Below, piece by piece: positions 1-9,672 of a stretch of 64,000 nucleotides of DNA. The position numbers and the translations under genes were made by a program. The notes beneath the pieces were generated by a model, which saw nothing but the letters and a program-made list of their open reading frames with translations, was not told where the DNA came from and did no database searches. The stretch comes from Streptomyces katrae (lineage in GTDB: Bacteria; Actinomycetota; Actinomycetes; Streptomycetales; Streptomycetaceae): NCBI RefSeq assembly GCF_002028425.1, contig NZ_CP020042.1, positions 434,001-498,000 of the forward strand, written 5' to 3'. Position 1 is the first letter of the stretch. The number at the start of each line of letters is the position of its first letter.

Positions 1-18
1 CCCGGTCAAGGAGCCCGT

Positions 19-912
19 TCAACGCGCCGGTTCGCGGACCGGGGCCTTGCGGCCGGCGTGTGCGATGAAGGCGCGGGCGGTGCGGCTCAGCGGGCGGCGG
101 GGGTGTGCGATGCCCACCGGGCGCAGCAGGGGCGGGGAGAAGGAGCGGATCTCCGCCCTGGAGCCGAAGGCCCGTAAGACGACGTCCCGGTACCAGATGA
201 GGGAGCCGCGGCCGTCCGTCACCCCCGTCACCCAGGCGAGGCGTTCGTCGACCTCCAGGGAGGGGACGGGCCGGACGCCCAGGCAGCTGAACATGGCCTC
301 CATCTCGGTGCGGCGGCCCGTTCCGGGGGTCGGCAGCACCATGGGCAGTCCGTCGAGCATGCGCAGGGGGACCGGGTCGGGCAGGCGGGTGCCGATCGGG
401 GAGATCAGCACCACCTCGCGCTCCTGGATGAAGTGCGAGGTCAGCTCCGTGTCCACCGGCAGGTCCACGAGCGCCAGCTCGGCGCGCCCCTGGCTGAGTT
501 CCTGGACCAGCGCTTCCCTGCTGTCGTGCTGCTGGACCTTGACCTCCGCGCCGGGCCGGCCGGCGGTGAAGCCCGCGACCAGGTCGGTGGCGAGGTCCAG
601 GGCGAGCGTGGGGGTGGTGACCAGGGTGAGGGCGGCCTGCGGGCCCCGGCCCTGGGGGGTCCCGATGTCGTCGATGGCCTCCACCGCGTTGAGCACGGTA
701 CGGGCCAGCCGGACGACCCGGGCCCCCTCCGGCGTGAGGTCCACCCCCCTTCCCCGCCGGGCCAGCAGCTCGACGCCCAGGTCGCGCTCCATGGCCTGGA
801 CGGCTCTTGACAGGGCGGACTGGGCGACGAAGACGGAGGCGGCGGCGCCCGTGATGGACCGGCAGTCGGCGACGGCGACGAGGTAGCGGAGTTGCGCGAG
901 CGTGGGGGTCAT
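19..912 (-). CDS. LysR-family transcriptional regulator, divergent from the lipid cluster
   Basis: This 297-residue protein has the LysR layout. An N-terminal winged helix-turn-helix covers residues 1-60 (LRYLVAVADCRSITGAA, then SALSRAVQAMERDLG), followed by a type-2 periplasmic-binding-like effector domain (about 90-285). It is transcribed divergently from the lipid megasynthase operon that starts at 1409, so it is the natural candidate for its pathway regulator. The ligand cannot be told. Codon 246 (175-177 on the plus strand) is TTA, the rare leucine codon decoded by the bldA tRNA in Streptomyces, which suggests its synthesis is limited until development. Family call is firm; target is inferred. 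Confidence 0.9.
   Translation of the reverse strand: MTPTLAQLRYLVAVADCRSITGAAASVFVAQSALSRAVQAMERDLGVELLARRGRGVDLTPEGARVVRLARTVLNAVEAIDDIGTPQGRGPQAALTLVTTPTLALDLATDLVAGFTAGRPGAEVKVQQHDSREALVQELSQGRAELALVDLPVDTELTSHFIQEREVVLISPIGTRLPDPVPLRMLDGLPMVLPTPGTGRRTEMEAMFSCLGVRPVPSLEVDERLAWVTGVTDGRGSLIWYRDVVLRAFGSRAEIRSFSPPLLRPVGIAHPRRPLSRTARAFIAHAGRKAPVREPAR
175..177 (-). other. TTA (bldA) codon in the LysR gene
   Basis: The plus strand reads TAA here, in frame with the LysR gene (codon starting at 177, 245 codons after the start at 912), giving TTA between Val and Arg. TTA codons are very rare in Streptomyces and depend on the bldA leucyl-tRNA. Confidence 0.85.
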
Positions 913-924
913 GAGCGGACGGTA

Positions 925-945
925 ACGGCGTGAGCATGCCGCCGT
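925..945. promoter_or_regulatory. Inverted repeat upstream of the LysR start; candidate autoregulatory site
   Basis: ACGGCG (925-930) and CGCCGT (940-945) form a perfect 6-bp inverted repeat with a 9-nt spacer, 13 bp upstream of the LysR start codon. LysR regulators commonly bind dyads between themselves and the divergent target. The assignment is inference from position and symmetry only. Confidence 0.35.
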
Positions 946-1408
946 AAGAGCGCCTGGATGAACAACTGCACGATTTCCGGGGCCCGTTCATACCGGATGG
1001 GCGGCAAGGCATGCCGGTGCGGCATGAGCCGGGGGCGCCTCCGTACGCCCGCGCGTGCTCCGGTGCACGGGCCCCCCGCCGCCGATGCCGCTGGTCAGAC
1101 GGAGAGGGGCGCCGGGCCGCCGGCGCCGGCGGCCCGCACGAGGGCCCGCAGGGGCTCCGGGGGCGCGAAGGGGGGTGTTCCGCATGGCTGTTGACAGTGC
1201 GCGACGCCGCTCGCACGATGCATCGCGGCGCCGGGAGCTTGACCCTTGTTCAATCCGGTACACATCCGGGTTCCCGCCGCCCGCGTGCTCCCCGCGGCCC
1301 CGTGATGGCAGCCGCCGCCTCACTGCGTCACCGCACGCCTCACCCCGCTCTCCCCCGTTCTTCCGCCCGCACTGCGTCATGTCACACAGCACTGGAAGAG
1401 GAGCGTCC
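946..1408. other. Divergent intergenic region with candidate promoter for the lipid operon
   Basis: No convincing gene is seen here. An open frame runs through it into the megasynthase, but its translation is low-quality and lacks a ribosome site. A candidate sigma-70-like promoter lies at 1191-1219: TTGACA (1191-1196), a 17-nt spacer, then CACGAT (1214-1219). A long 5' leader of about 190 nt would result. The ribosome site GGAAGAGGAG (1394-1403) is 5 nt before GTG 1409. Confidence 0.4.
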
Positions 1409-4400
1409 GTGACCCCTCCCCCGCAGTCCGCCGCCATCCGCGATCTGGTCGTCGTGGTCAGCCCGTTCGAGGAGCCGCACCCCCGTGTCGTGAGCGCGGC
1501 CGCGCGCGCCGGGGCCCTGGGGCTGCTCGACCTCGGCCGGGACCCGGATGCCGCACGGCGCGCCTTCGACGAGCTGGCCCGGCTGCTCGGCCGCGGCGGT
1601 GACGCGAGCGGCGGCAACGGCAACCGCCGGTACGGCGTACGGGTGCCCGCGGGCTGCCCGACCGGCCCGGACGAGCTGCCGCCCGAGGTGGACACCGTGC
1701 TGCTGGCCGACCCCGTCCGGTACACCCCGGACCGGCTGGCCGCCTGGGCCTCGGCGGCCGGCCGGCCCCGGCTCTGGGCCGAGGTCACCAGCCCGCAGGA
1801 GGCGGCCGCGGCGGTGGCCGCCGGAGCGGACGGGCTCGTCGCCAAGGGGCACGAGTCCGGCGGCCGGGTGGGCGGGGCCACCTCCTTCGTGCTCCTGCAG
1901 CAGTTGCTCGGTGACTCCGGCCCCGGGGTTCCCGTGCGGGTCTGCGGGGGGATCGGGCCGCACACCGCGGCCGCCGCGGTGGCGGGCGGGGCCGCCGGAG
2001 TGCTGCTCGACGTACAACTCGCCCTGACCTCCGAGGCCGAGGACGCGCTGCCCGCCGAAGTGGCGGCGGTGCTGCGGGCCATGGACGGGTCCGAGACCCG
2101 GCTGGCCGACGGGCACCGGGTGTTCACCCGGCCCGATCTCACCCCGCCCGAGGGGCCCGTGCCCGCGCTGCTCGGCGCCCGGGACCTGCGGGCGCAGCTG
2201 CTGCCCGTCGGGCAGGACGGGGCCTCGGCGGCCCGGCTGGCCGCCCGTCACCGGACCACCGGCGGAGTGGTCCAGGCCGTACGGGCGGCCGTCACCGGGC
2301 ACCTCGAGACCGCCGTACGGGCCCGGCCGCTGGAGCGTCCGTTCCCCGTGGCGCAGGGTCCCATGACCCGGGTGAGCGATCAGGCGGCTTTCGCCGAGGC
2401 CGTCGCCGCCGCGGGCGGGCTGCCGTACCTGGCGCTCGCGGTGATGGAGGGCCCGGACGTCCGTGCCCTGCTGGCCGAGACCGCCTCGCGGCTGGGGGAC
2501 CGCCCCTGGGGGGTGGGCCTGCTCGGCTTCGCCCCGGAGGCGCTGCGACGGGAGCAGCTGGCGGCGGTGGCCGGGGCCCGCCCCCCGTACGCGATCATCG
2601 CGGGCGGCACCCCGGCACAGGCGGCGCCCCTGGAGGCGGCCGGGATCCGGACCCACCTCCATGTGCCTTCGCCGGGGCTGCTGGAGCGGTATCTCGCCGA
2701 GGGGGCACGGCGGTTCGTCTTCGAGGGGCTGGAGTGCGGCGGGCACGTGGGGCCACGGGCCTCCTTCCCGCTGTGGGAGGAGCAGATCGAGCTCCTGCTG
2801 TCCTGTCCCGAACCACGGGAACTGGACGTGCTGTTCGCGGGCGGCATCCACGACGAACGCTCCGCCGCCATGGCGGTGGCGGCCGCGGCACCGCTGACCG
2901 GACGGGGCGCGCGGATCGGCGTCCTGATGGGCACCGCCTACCTGTTCACCCGGGAGGCCGTGGACTGCGGGGCGCTGCTCCCCGTCTTCCAGCGGACGGC
3001 GGTCGAGTGCACGGAGACCGTCCTGCTGCACACCGCCCCGGGACACGCCACGCGCTGCGCGCCGACCCCGTACGCCGACGCCTTCGAGGCCGCGCGGCAG
3101 CGGCTCACGGACGACGGGGCGGAACCGCGCGCGGTGTGGGAGGAGCTCGAACGGCTCAACCTGGGCCGCCTGCGCATCGCGGCGAAGGGACTGCGTCGAC
3201 GCAGCGGGGAGCCGGGGAGCGTCACCCGGGCGGAAGGCATCGCCGGGGCCGAGGGCGTCGCCGGGCTGGAAGTCATCGCCGGGGCCGAGGGCATGGCCCG
3301 GGCCGAGGGCATGGCCCGGGCCGAGGGCATGGCCCGGGCCGAGGGCATGGCCCGGGCCGAGGGCATGGCCCGGGCGGAAGGCATCGCCGGGCCTGAGGGC
3401 ATGGCCCGGGCGGAAGGCACCGCCGGGCCTGAGGGCATGGCCCGGGCGGAAGGCACCGCCGGGCCTGAGGGCATCGCCGGGGCGGAAGGCATCGCCGGGC
3501 CTGAGGGCATGGCCGGGGCGGAAGGCATCGCCGGATCGGAGGGCGGCCCGGGCGGCGGGCCGGAGCGGCTGCCCGCGCCCGGCGCCGGCGGTGGGCCGGA
3601 AGCCGTCGGCGGACCCCTCCCGGCCGGGCCGCCGGTTCCCGCCGGTGCGGGCCGGCTGGAGGCCGTGGACGAGGAACAGCAGTACACCGACGGACTGTTC
3701 ATGCTCGGGCAGGCCGCCACCCTGCGGAACGCCACCACCACCGTCGCGGAGCTGCACGCCCAGGTGACCGAGGGCGCGACGCGGTTCCTGGAACGGCGGG
3801 CCCGGGAACTCCTCGTCCCGCAGGAGGCCGAGCGGGACGCCGCCGCACCGCTGGACGTCGCCATCGTCGGCATGGCCTGCGCCTACCCCGGCTCCCCCGA
3901 CCTCGCCGCCTACTGGGCGCGGATCCTGGACGGTACGGACGCGGTCACCGAGGTGCCGGCCGAGCGCTGGGACCCGGCCCTCTACTACGATCCCGACCCC
4001 GCGCGGGCGGGCGAGCGCACCCCCTCCCGGTGGGGCGGCTTCCTCGGCCCGGTACCCTTCGACGCCCTCGCGCACGGTATCCCGCCGGCCTCCCTGGCCG
4101 GGATCGAACCCGTCCAGCTGCTGGCCCTGGAGATCTCCGCGCGGGCCCTCGCCGACGCCGGCTACGACAAGGGACGGGAGTTCGACCGGTCCCGGACGGC
4201 CGTGGTCTTCGGCGCGGAGGCCGGTACGGAGCTGGCGGGCGCGTACGGGCTGCGCGCGCTCCTGCCGTCCTACCTGGGAGCGGTACCGGCCGGGCTGGAG
4301 GGGCAGCTGCCCCGGCTCACCGAGGACTCCTTCCCCGGCGTCCTGGCCAACGTCATCGCCGGCCGGGTGGCCAACCGGCTCGACCTGGGCGGCGCCAACT

Positions 4401-7400
4401 GCACGGTCGACGCGGCCTGCGCGTCCTCGCTGGCCGCCCTGGACCTCGCCTGCCGCCACCTGCGCGACGGGGACGCCGACATGGTGCTGTGCGGGGGCGC
4501 CGACGTGCACAACGGCATCAACGACTACCTGATGTTCTCCTCGGTCCGCGCCCTCTCCCCCGGTGGCCGCTGCCGGCCCTTCGACGCGGCGGCCGACGGG
4601 ATCGCCCTCGGCGAGGGGGCCGGCGTCCTGGTGCTCAAGCGCCTCGCGGACGCCGAACGGGACGGTGACCGGGTGTACGCCGTGGTCAAGGCGGTCGGGT
4701 CGGCCAGTGACGGGCGGTCGCTCGGCCTGACCGCGCCCCGGCCGGAAGGACAGCGCCGGGCGCTGGAACGGGCCTACGCCCGGGCGGGGGTCAGCCCGGC
4801 CGAGGTGGGGCTGGTGGAGGCGCACGGAACCGGTACGGTCGTCGGGGACAGTACCGAACTGGCGGTCCTCACCGAGCTGTTCACCGACTCCGGGGCGGCT
4901 CCGGGCTCGTGTGCGCTGGGCTCGGTGAAGTCCCAGCTCGGGCACACCAAGTGCGCGGCCGGGCTGGCCGGGCTGATCAAGGCGGCCCGGGCGGTCCACG
5001 CGGGCGTACGGCCGCCCACTCTGCACATCGAGTCGCCGAACCCGGCCTGGCGGGAGCCGGACAGTCCCTTCTTCTTCGACGCGGAGGCCCGGCCGTGGGC
5101 CGTGCCCGCGCGCCGGCGGATCGCCGGGGTGAGCGCTTTCGGCTTCGGGGGCACCAACTACCACGCCGTGCTGGCCGGTTACGACGGCGCCGGGGAGCCG
5201 GCGCACGGACTGGAGGAGTGGCCGGCCGAGCTGTTCTGCTTCCGGGGCGAGGACCGGCGGGCGGCGGGCCGGGCGATGGCACGGCTCGCCGCGCGGCTGG
5301 AGGAGAACGACGCGGCCGGCCGGCCGTGGGCCCTGCGGGACCTCGCGGCGGAGGCGGCCGCCTCGGGCACGGGTCCGGTGCGGGTCGCGGTCGTGGCCGG
5401 GGACCTGACGGAGCTCGCGGGCCGCCTGGAGCGGGCCCGAACCTTCACTCCGGGCGCGGGGGTGCACGTACGGGAGGAGTCGGCGGATCCGGGCCGGACG
5501 GCGTTCCTCTTCCCCGGTCAGGGCAGCCAACGCCCGGGCATGTTGGGCGAGTTGTTCACCGCCTTCCCCCCGCTGCGCGAACTGCTGGACGAGGCCCCGG
5601 CGAACGTCGTCCAGGCGGTGTTCCCGCCGGCGGCCTTCGGCGCCGCGGGGCGGGAGGCGCGGCGGGCCGCGGTCACCGACACCCGGGTGGCCCAGCCGGC
5701 CCTGGGCCTGGCCGGGGCGGCCGCGCACCTGCTGCTCGGGCGGCTCGGCGTACGGCCGGACGCCGTGGCCGGGCACTCGTACGGGGAGCTGACCGCGCTG
5801 TGGGCGGCCGGGGTGTACGGCATGCCGGAGCTGCTGCGGCTGAGCGTGCGCCGTGCGGAGGCGATCCTGGCGGCCGCCGGGGCGGATCCGGGGACGATGG
5901 CGGCGGTGTCGGCGGCCCCGGAGGAGGTGCGGGAGATCGCCGAGCGGGCCGGGTGCGTGGTGGCGAACCACAACGCACCGCGGCAGTGCGTGGTTTCGGG
6001 CCCGGCGGCGGCGGTGGAGCGGGCGGTGTCAGCACTGCGGGAGGCCGGCCTGTCGGCGCAGCCGATCCCGGTGGCCTGCGCCTTCCACAGCGAGGTGGTC
6101 GCGGGGGCCTCCGGGGCCCTCGCCGCCGAGCTGGCCGGTACGGAACTGGGCGGGGCCGCCGTGCCGGTGTGGTCGAACACCACGGCGCAGCCGTATCCGG
6201 CCGGCGCGGATGCCGTACGGGCCCTGCTCGCGCGGCAGGTGGCGGAACCGGTCCGGTTCGTGGAGCAGGTGGAGTCCATGTACGCGGCCGGGGTGCGGAC
6301 CTTCGTGGAAGCGGGCCCCGGGCGGGTCCTCTCCGGGCTGGTCGGCAGGATACTCCAGGGCCGGCCGCACACGGTGGTCCCGCTGGACGTCCCGGGCGAG
6401 CACGGCCTGGTGCGGCTGGTGACGGCCCTGGCGGAACTCGTGGCCGCGGGCGTACCGGTGGCCCCGGAGGCCCTGTTCCGGGGCCGGACCCGGCGCCTTC
6501 CGGAGCGGGCTCCGAACCGCCCGGGCTGGCTGGTCGACGGCCACCTGGTCCGCACCGCCTCCGGCGCCCCGGTACCCGGCGGTCTCCACCCGGCCCGCCG
6601 GGTCCCCCTCGCGGCCGCGGCCCCCGAGCCCGCCCCGGCCCCCGCCGCGACCGGCCACCGCCCCGCCCGGCCCGAACCGGGCGCTCGGCCGTCGGGTCCT
6701 GTGATGGCGCCGGGGAGCGTCGTGTACGCGCCGGAAGCCGGGACGGGGCCCGACGCGGTGGCGGCCCGCCACCCGTACGGTCCCTGGCTCACGCCGGACG
6801 GGACGGCGGCCCACCCGTCCGACCCCTGGAAGGCCCCGCCCGGGGCGGGTGTCCCGGTGGCCGGCCACCGCACGACGCCGCACGGGGCAACGGGCTACCC
6901 GCCCGACCCGCGCACGGCTCCGCCCGCGGCGGCTGTCCCGTCCCCCGGCCCCCGGACGACGCCGCACGGGGTGACGGGCCACCCGCTGAACGGGGCGGCG
7001 GTCCCGTCCTCCGACCACTGGACGGCGCCGCACGGGGTGACGGGCCACCCGCTGAACGGGGCCGGTTTCCCATCCGTCGGCTCCCGGAGCGCCGCGGCCC
7101 GGGCCGAGGACCGCCCGGCCGGGCTCCGGGACGCCCCCGCGGGGGCGGCGGCCGCCCCGTCCGCCCTCGGGCCGACGCCGTACGGGACCGGTGGCCCGTC
7201 CGCCGGGCCCCGGGACGCGGCCGTGCTGGAGTACCTGCGCGGGGCCCGCGAACTGGTCGCCGCGCAGCGGGAGGTGCTGTTGGGGTACCTGGGGGCTGGG
7301 GCATCCGCCCTTCCCGGGCCGGCCGGTGCGGCCCGGAGCGGCGAACCGCCCGTGGCCGCCGTCGGTACGGGCCTTGGACCGGCGGTGGACCCGGCCGCCT

Positions 7401-9672
7401 GGGCACAAGCGGCGTCCGCGGCGGCACCGGCCGGTTCCGGGGGCGGGTGGTCGCCCGCAGCCGAGGCGGAGGCCGGCGCCCCGGCGGAAGCCGGCCCCTG
7501 GTGGGCACCGGCAGACCCCGCCACCGGGTGGCCCCTGGATCGGGGGACCCTGAACGGAGCCCTGCCCGGGGTGGCGCCGGCGGACTCCGCCACCGGGTGG
7601 ATGCCGGAACCGGCGCCCCGGGCGGCGCCCTCGCCGTGGGCCGGGCCGACGGACACGGGGGGCGGCTGGACGCCCCTGGCCGGGGCGGACGGTGCCACGG
7701 CGTCCGCGCCCTGGGCGGCGGAGGGACCGGGCGTGCCGCCCGGGGCCACGGGCTCCGGCGGCGGGGGGCCTCGTACGGCCGAGGAGGTCATGGACGTGGT
7801 GCTGGAGATCGTCCAGACGCGGACCGGCTATCCCCCGGACATGCTCGACCCCGGGCTGGACCTGGAGGCGGACCTGTCCATCGACTCCATCAAGCGGGTG
7901 GAGATCATCGGCGCCCTGGCCGACCGCATCGGTCTCCCCCGGGACGCCGGAGGATCCGAGGGGACGGCGGTCGAGGAGCTGTCCCGGATCAAGACCTTGC
8001 GCGGGATCGTGGACTGGGTCGTCGGCCACGCGGGCGACGCGGAACCGGCCCGGCCGCCGGAGCCCGTCCCGGCCGCGCTCACGGGCGCCGACTCGGCCGC
8101 GCTCCCGGACACGGGCACGGGCCCGGGTGCTGCCACGCCTGCCGCCGGGGCCGGGAACCCCGGACCGGCCGCAGGAGCGTGGGCGACGGCAGCCCCGGCT
8201 GGGGGCGGGGGCAGGGGCCGGGCGCTGAGGCCGCCCCTGGACCGGGCGCGGTCGTGCGGCTCCGGGTGGAGCGCGTTCCCGTGGGGGCGGCCGACGGGGA
8301 GCCGGGGCGGCTGCGCGGGCTGCGCGTCGGGGTCGTCGGGGACGGGCAGGGGGTGGCCGGTTCCCTCGCCGGGCTGCTGCGGGATCAGGGGGCCGAGGTC
8401 GGGGTGCTCGATGCCGCCGAGGGCGGCTGGGACGGGATCGTCGAGCTGTCCGGGCTGCGGGGCGGCGGCGAGCCCGCGCTGCCCGGGGCCTTCGCCGGGC
8501 TGCGGAGGGCCCTGGTCGGCGGCGCCGGCCGGCTGGTCCTCGCCGGTGTGCCCGGTACGGCCGGGGCCGGTCTGCACGGGTTCGCCCGCAGCGCCGCCCT
8601 GGAATTCCCCGGCGCGCTGGTCCGTGCCGTGGAGGTCCACCCGAAGGAGGAGCCCGCACGGATCGCCGCCCGGCTGCTCGCGGAACTCGGCTGCGCGCCC
8701 GGCGACGACGGGCCCGTCTCCGTCGGCTACGCCCTGGACGGCACCCGGTTCGTCCGCCGCCCGGTGCCCGCTCCGCTGTACGCGGCCGGCGAGCCCGCGC
8801 CGCCCCTCGGCCCGGACTCGGTGGTGCTGCTCACCGGCGGGGCCCGGGGGATCACCGCCCGGACGGCCCTCGCGCTGGCCCGCGCCACCGGGTGCCACGT
8901 CGAGCTGATCGGCCGGACTCCCGAACCCCCGGCCGCCCCCGACGGGTTCGGGCAGGCCCAGGACCGGGTGGCCCTGCGCGCCGCACTGATCGCCTCGGGC
9001 CTGCGGACCCCCGCCGAGATCGAGGCGGCCGCCTCCCGGATCCTCGCCGAGCGGGAGGTGCGCGCGACCCTGGCCGCCCTGGCCGGTGTGGCGGCGTCCG
9101 TCCGCTACCACCGCGCCGACGTCACGGACGAGGACGCGGTGCGGGCCGTCGTGGCGGACGTACGGGCCCGGCACGGGCGGCTCGACGGGCTGGTGCACGG
9201 CGCGGGCCTGCTGCGGGACGGGCTGCTGCGCGACAAGCGGCCGGAGGACTTCGCCGAGGTGTTCGCCGCCAAGGTGGCCGGCGCCCGTCACCTCGCCGCC
9301 GCGGCCGCCGACCACGGGTCCGGCCCCGCGCCCCGGTTCCTGGCCCTGTTCGGGAGTGTCGCCGGGGTGTACGGCAACCGCGGGCAGAGCGACTACGCCG
9401 CCGCCAACGACGCCCTCGACGGCCTCGCACACACCTGGGCGCATTCCTTCCCGGGCCGGGTGCTGTCCGTGGACTGGGGTCCGTGGGCGGCGGAGGCGGG
9501 CGGGATGGTCACGCCCGAGCTGGCGCGGGCGTACGCGGAGCGCGGGATCCCGCTCATCGATCCGGACGCCGGGACCACCGCGTTCCTCGGTGAACTCGCC
9601 TACGGGAACGACGTACAGGTGGTCCTGACGGCGGCGGCACCGGTGCCCGCGGAGGGGGACGGCCATGAGTGA
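1409..9672 (+). CDS. PUFA-synthase-like megasynthase A: (NMO/PfaD-like)x2-KS-AT-ACP-KR (one apparent frameshift)
   Basis: Iterative type I synthase, about 2,754 residues after repair of one missing base. Start GTG 1409 follows GGAAGAGGAG. Order: a first nitronate-monooxygenase-like barrel (residues 8-250, GHESGG motif); a second barrel (310-590, QGPMTRVSD and ECGGHVG), resembling the PfaD-type enoyl reductase that is normally a separate gene; a hexapeptide repeat linker (607-712); a ketosynthase (817-1254; Cys1004, His1139, His1179); an acyltransferase (about 1364-1665; FPGQGSQ, Ser1457 in GHSYGE); a 380-residue Pro/Ala-rich linker with repeats; one ACP (Ser2160 in DSIKR); and a ketoreductase (GGARGI, SDYAAAN). 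Reading shifts by -1 between 8201 and 8222, in a G-rich stretch, after the ACP and before the KR. Overlaps the next gene by 8 bp. The lipid made is unknown. Confidence 0.85.
3226..3545 (+). repeat. In-frame 18-bp minisatellite encoding a hexapeptide linker
   Basis: About seventeen copies of an 18-bp unit lie in frame, encoding variants of A-E-G-M-A-R, with P/S/L for A, I/T/V for M and G for R. At least five adjacent copies between 3284 and 3376 are identical at DNA level, so the array looks recently expanded. It separates the second NMO-like barrel from the ketosynthase in megasynthase A. Confidence 0.9.
8196..8222 (+). other. Apparent -1 frameshift in megasynthase A (G-rich tract)
   Basis: Upstream of here frame 2 encodes a clear ACP. 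Downstream, frame 1 encodes a clear KR domain, while each other frame turns into arginine-rich nonsense. Joining them needs one extra base in the G runs at 8201-8205, 8207-8211, 8214-8217 or 8220-8222. A missing G in the assembly is the simplest reading. Confidence 0.8.

Noticed and set aside
3226..3545. A CRISPR-like repeat array
   Set aside because: The 18-bp units are contiguous without spacers, stay in frame in a coding region, and encode a hexapeptide linker.
1382..5971. A 1,529-codon open frame antisense to megasynthase A
   Set aside because: The KS and AT motifs on the plus strand are complete and convincing. The antisense product has no domain and mirrors the GC-rich codon pattern.
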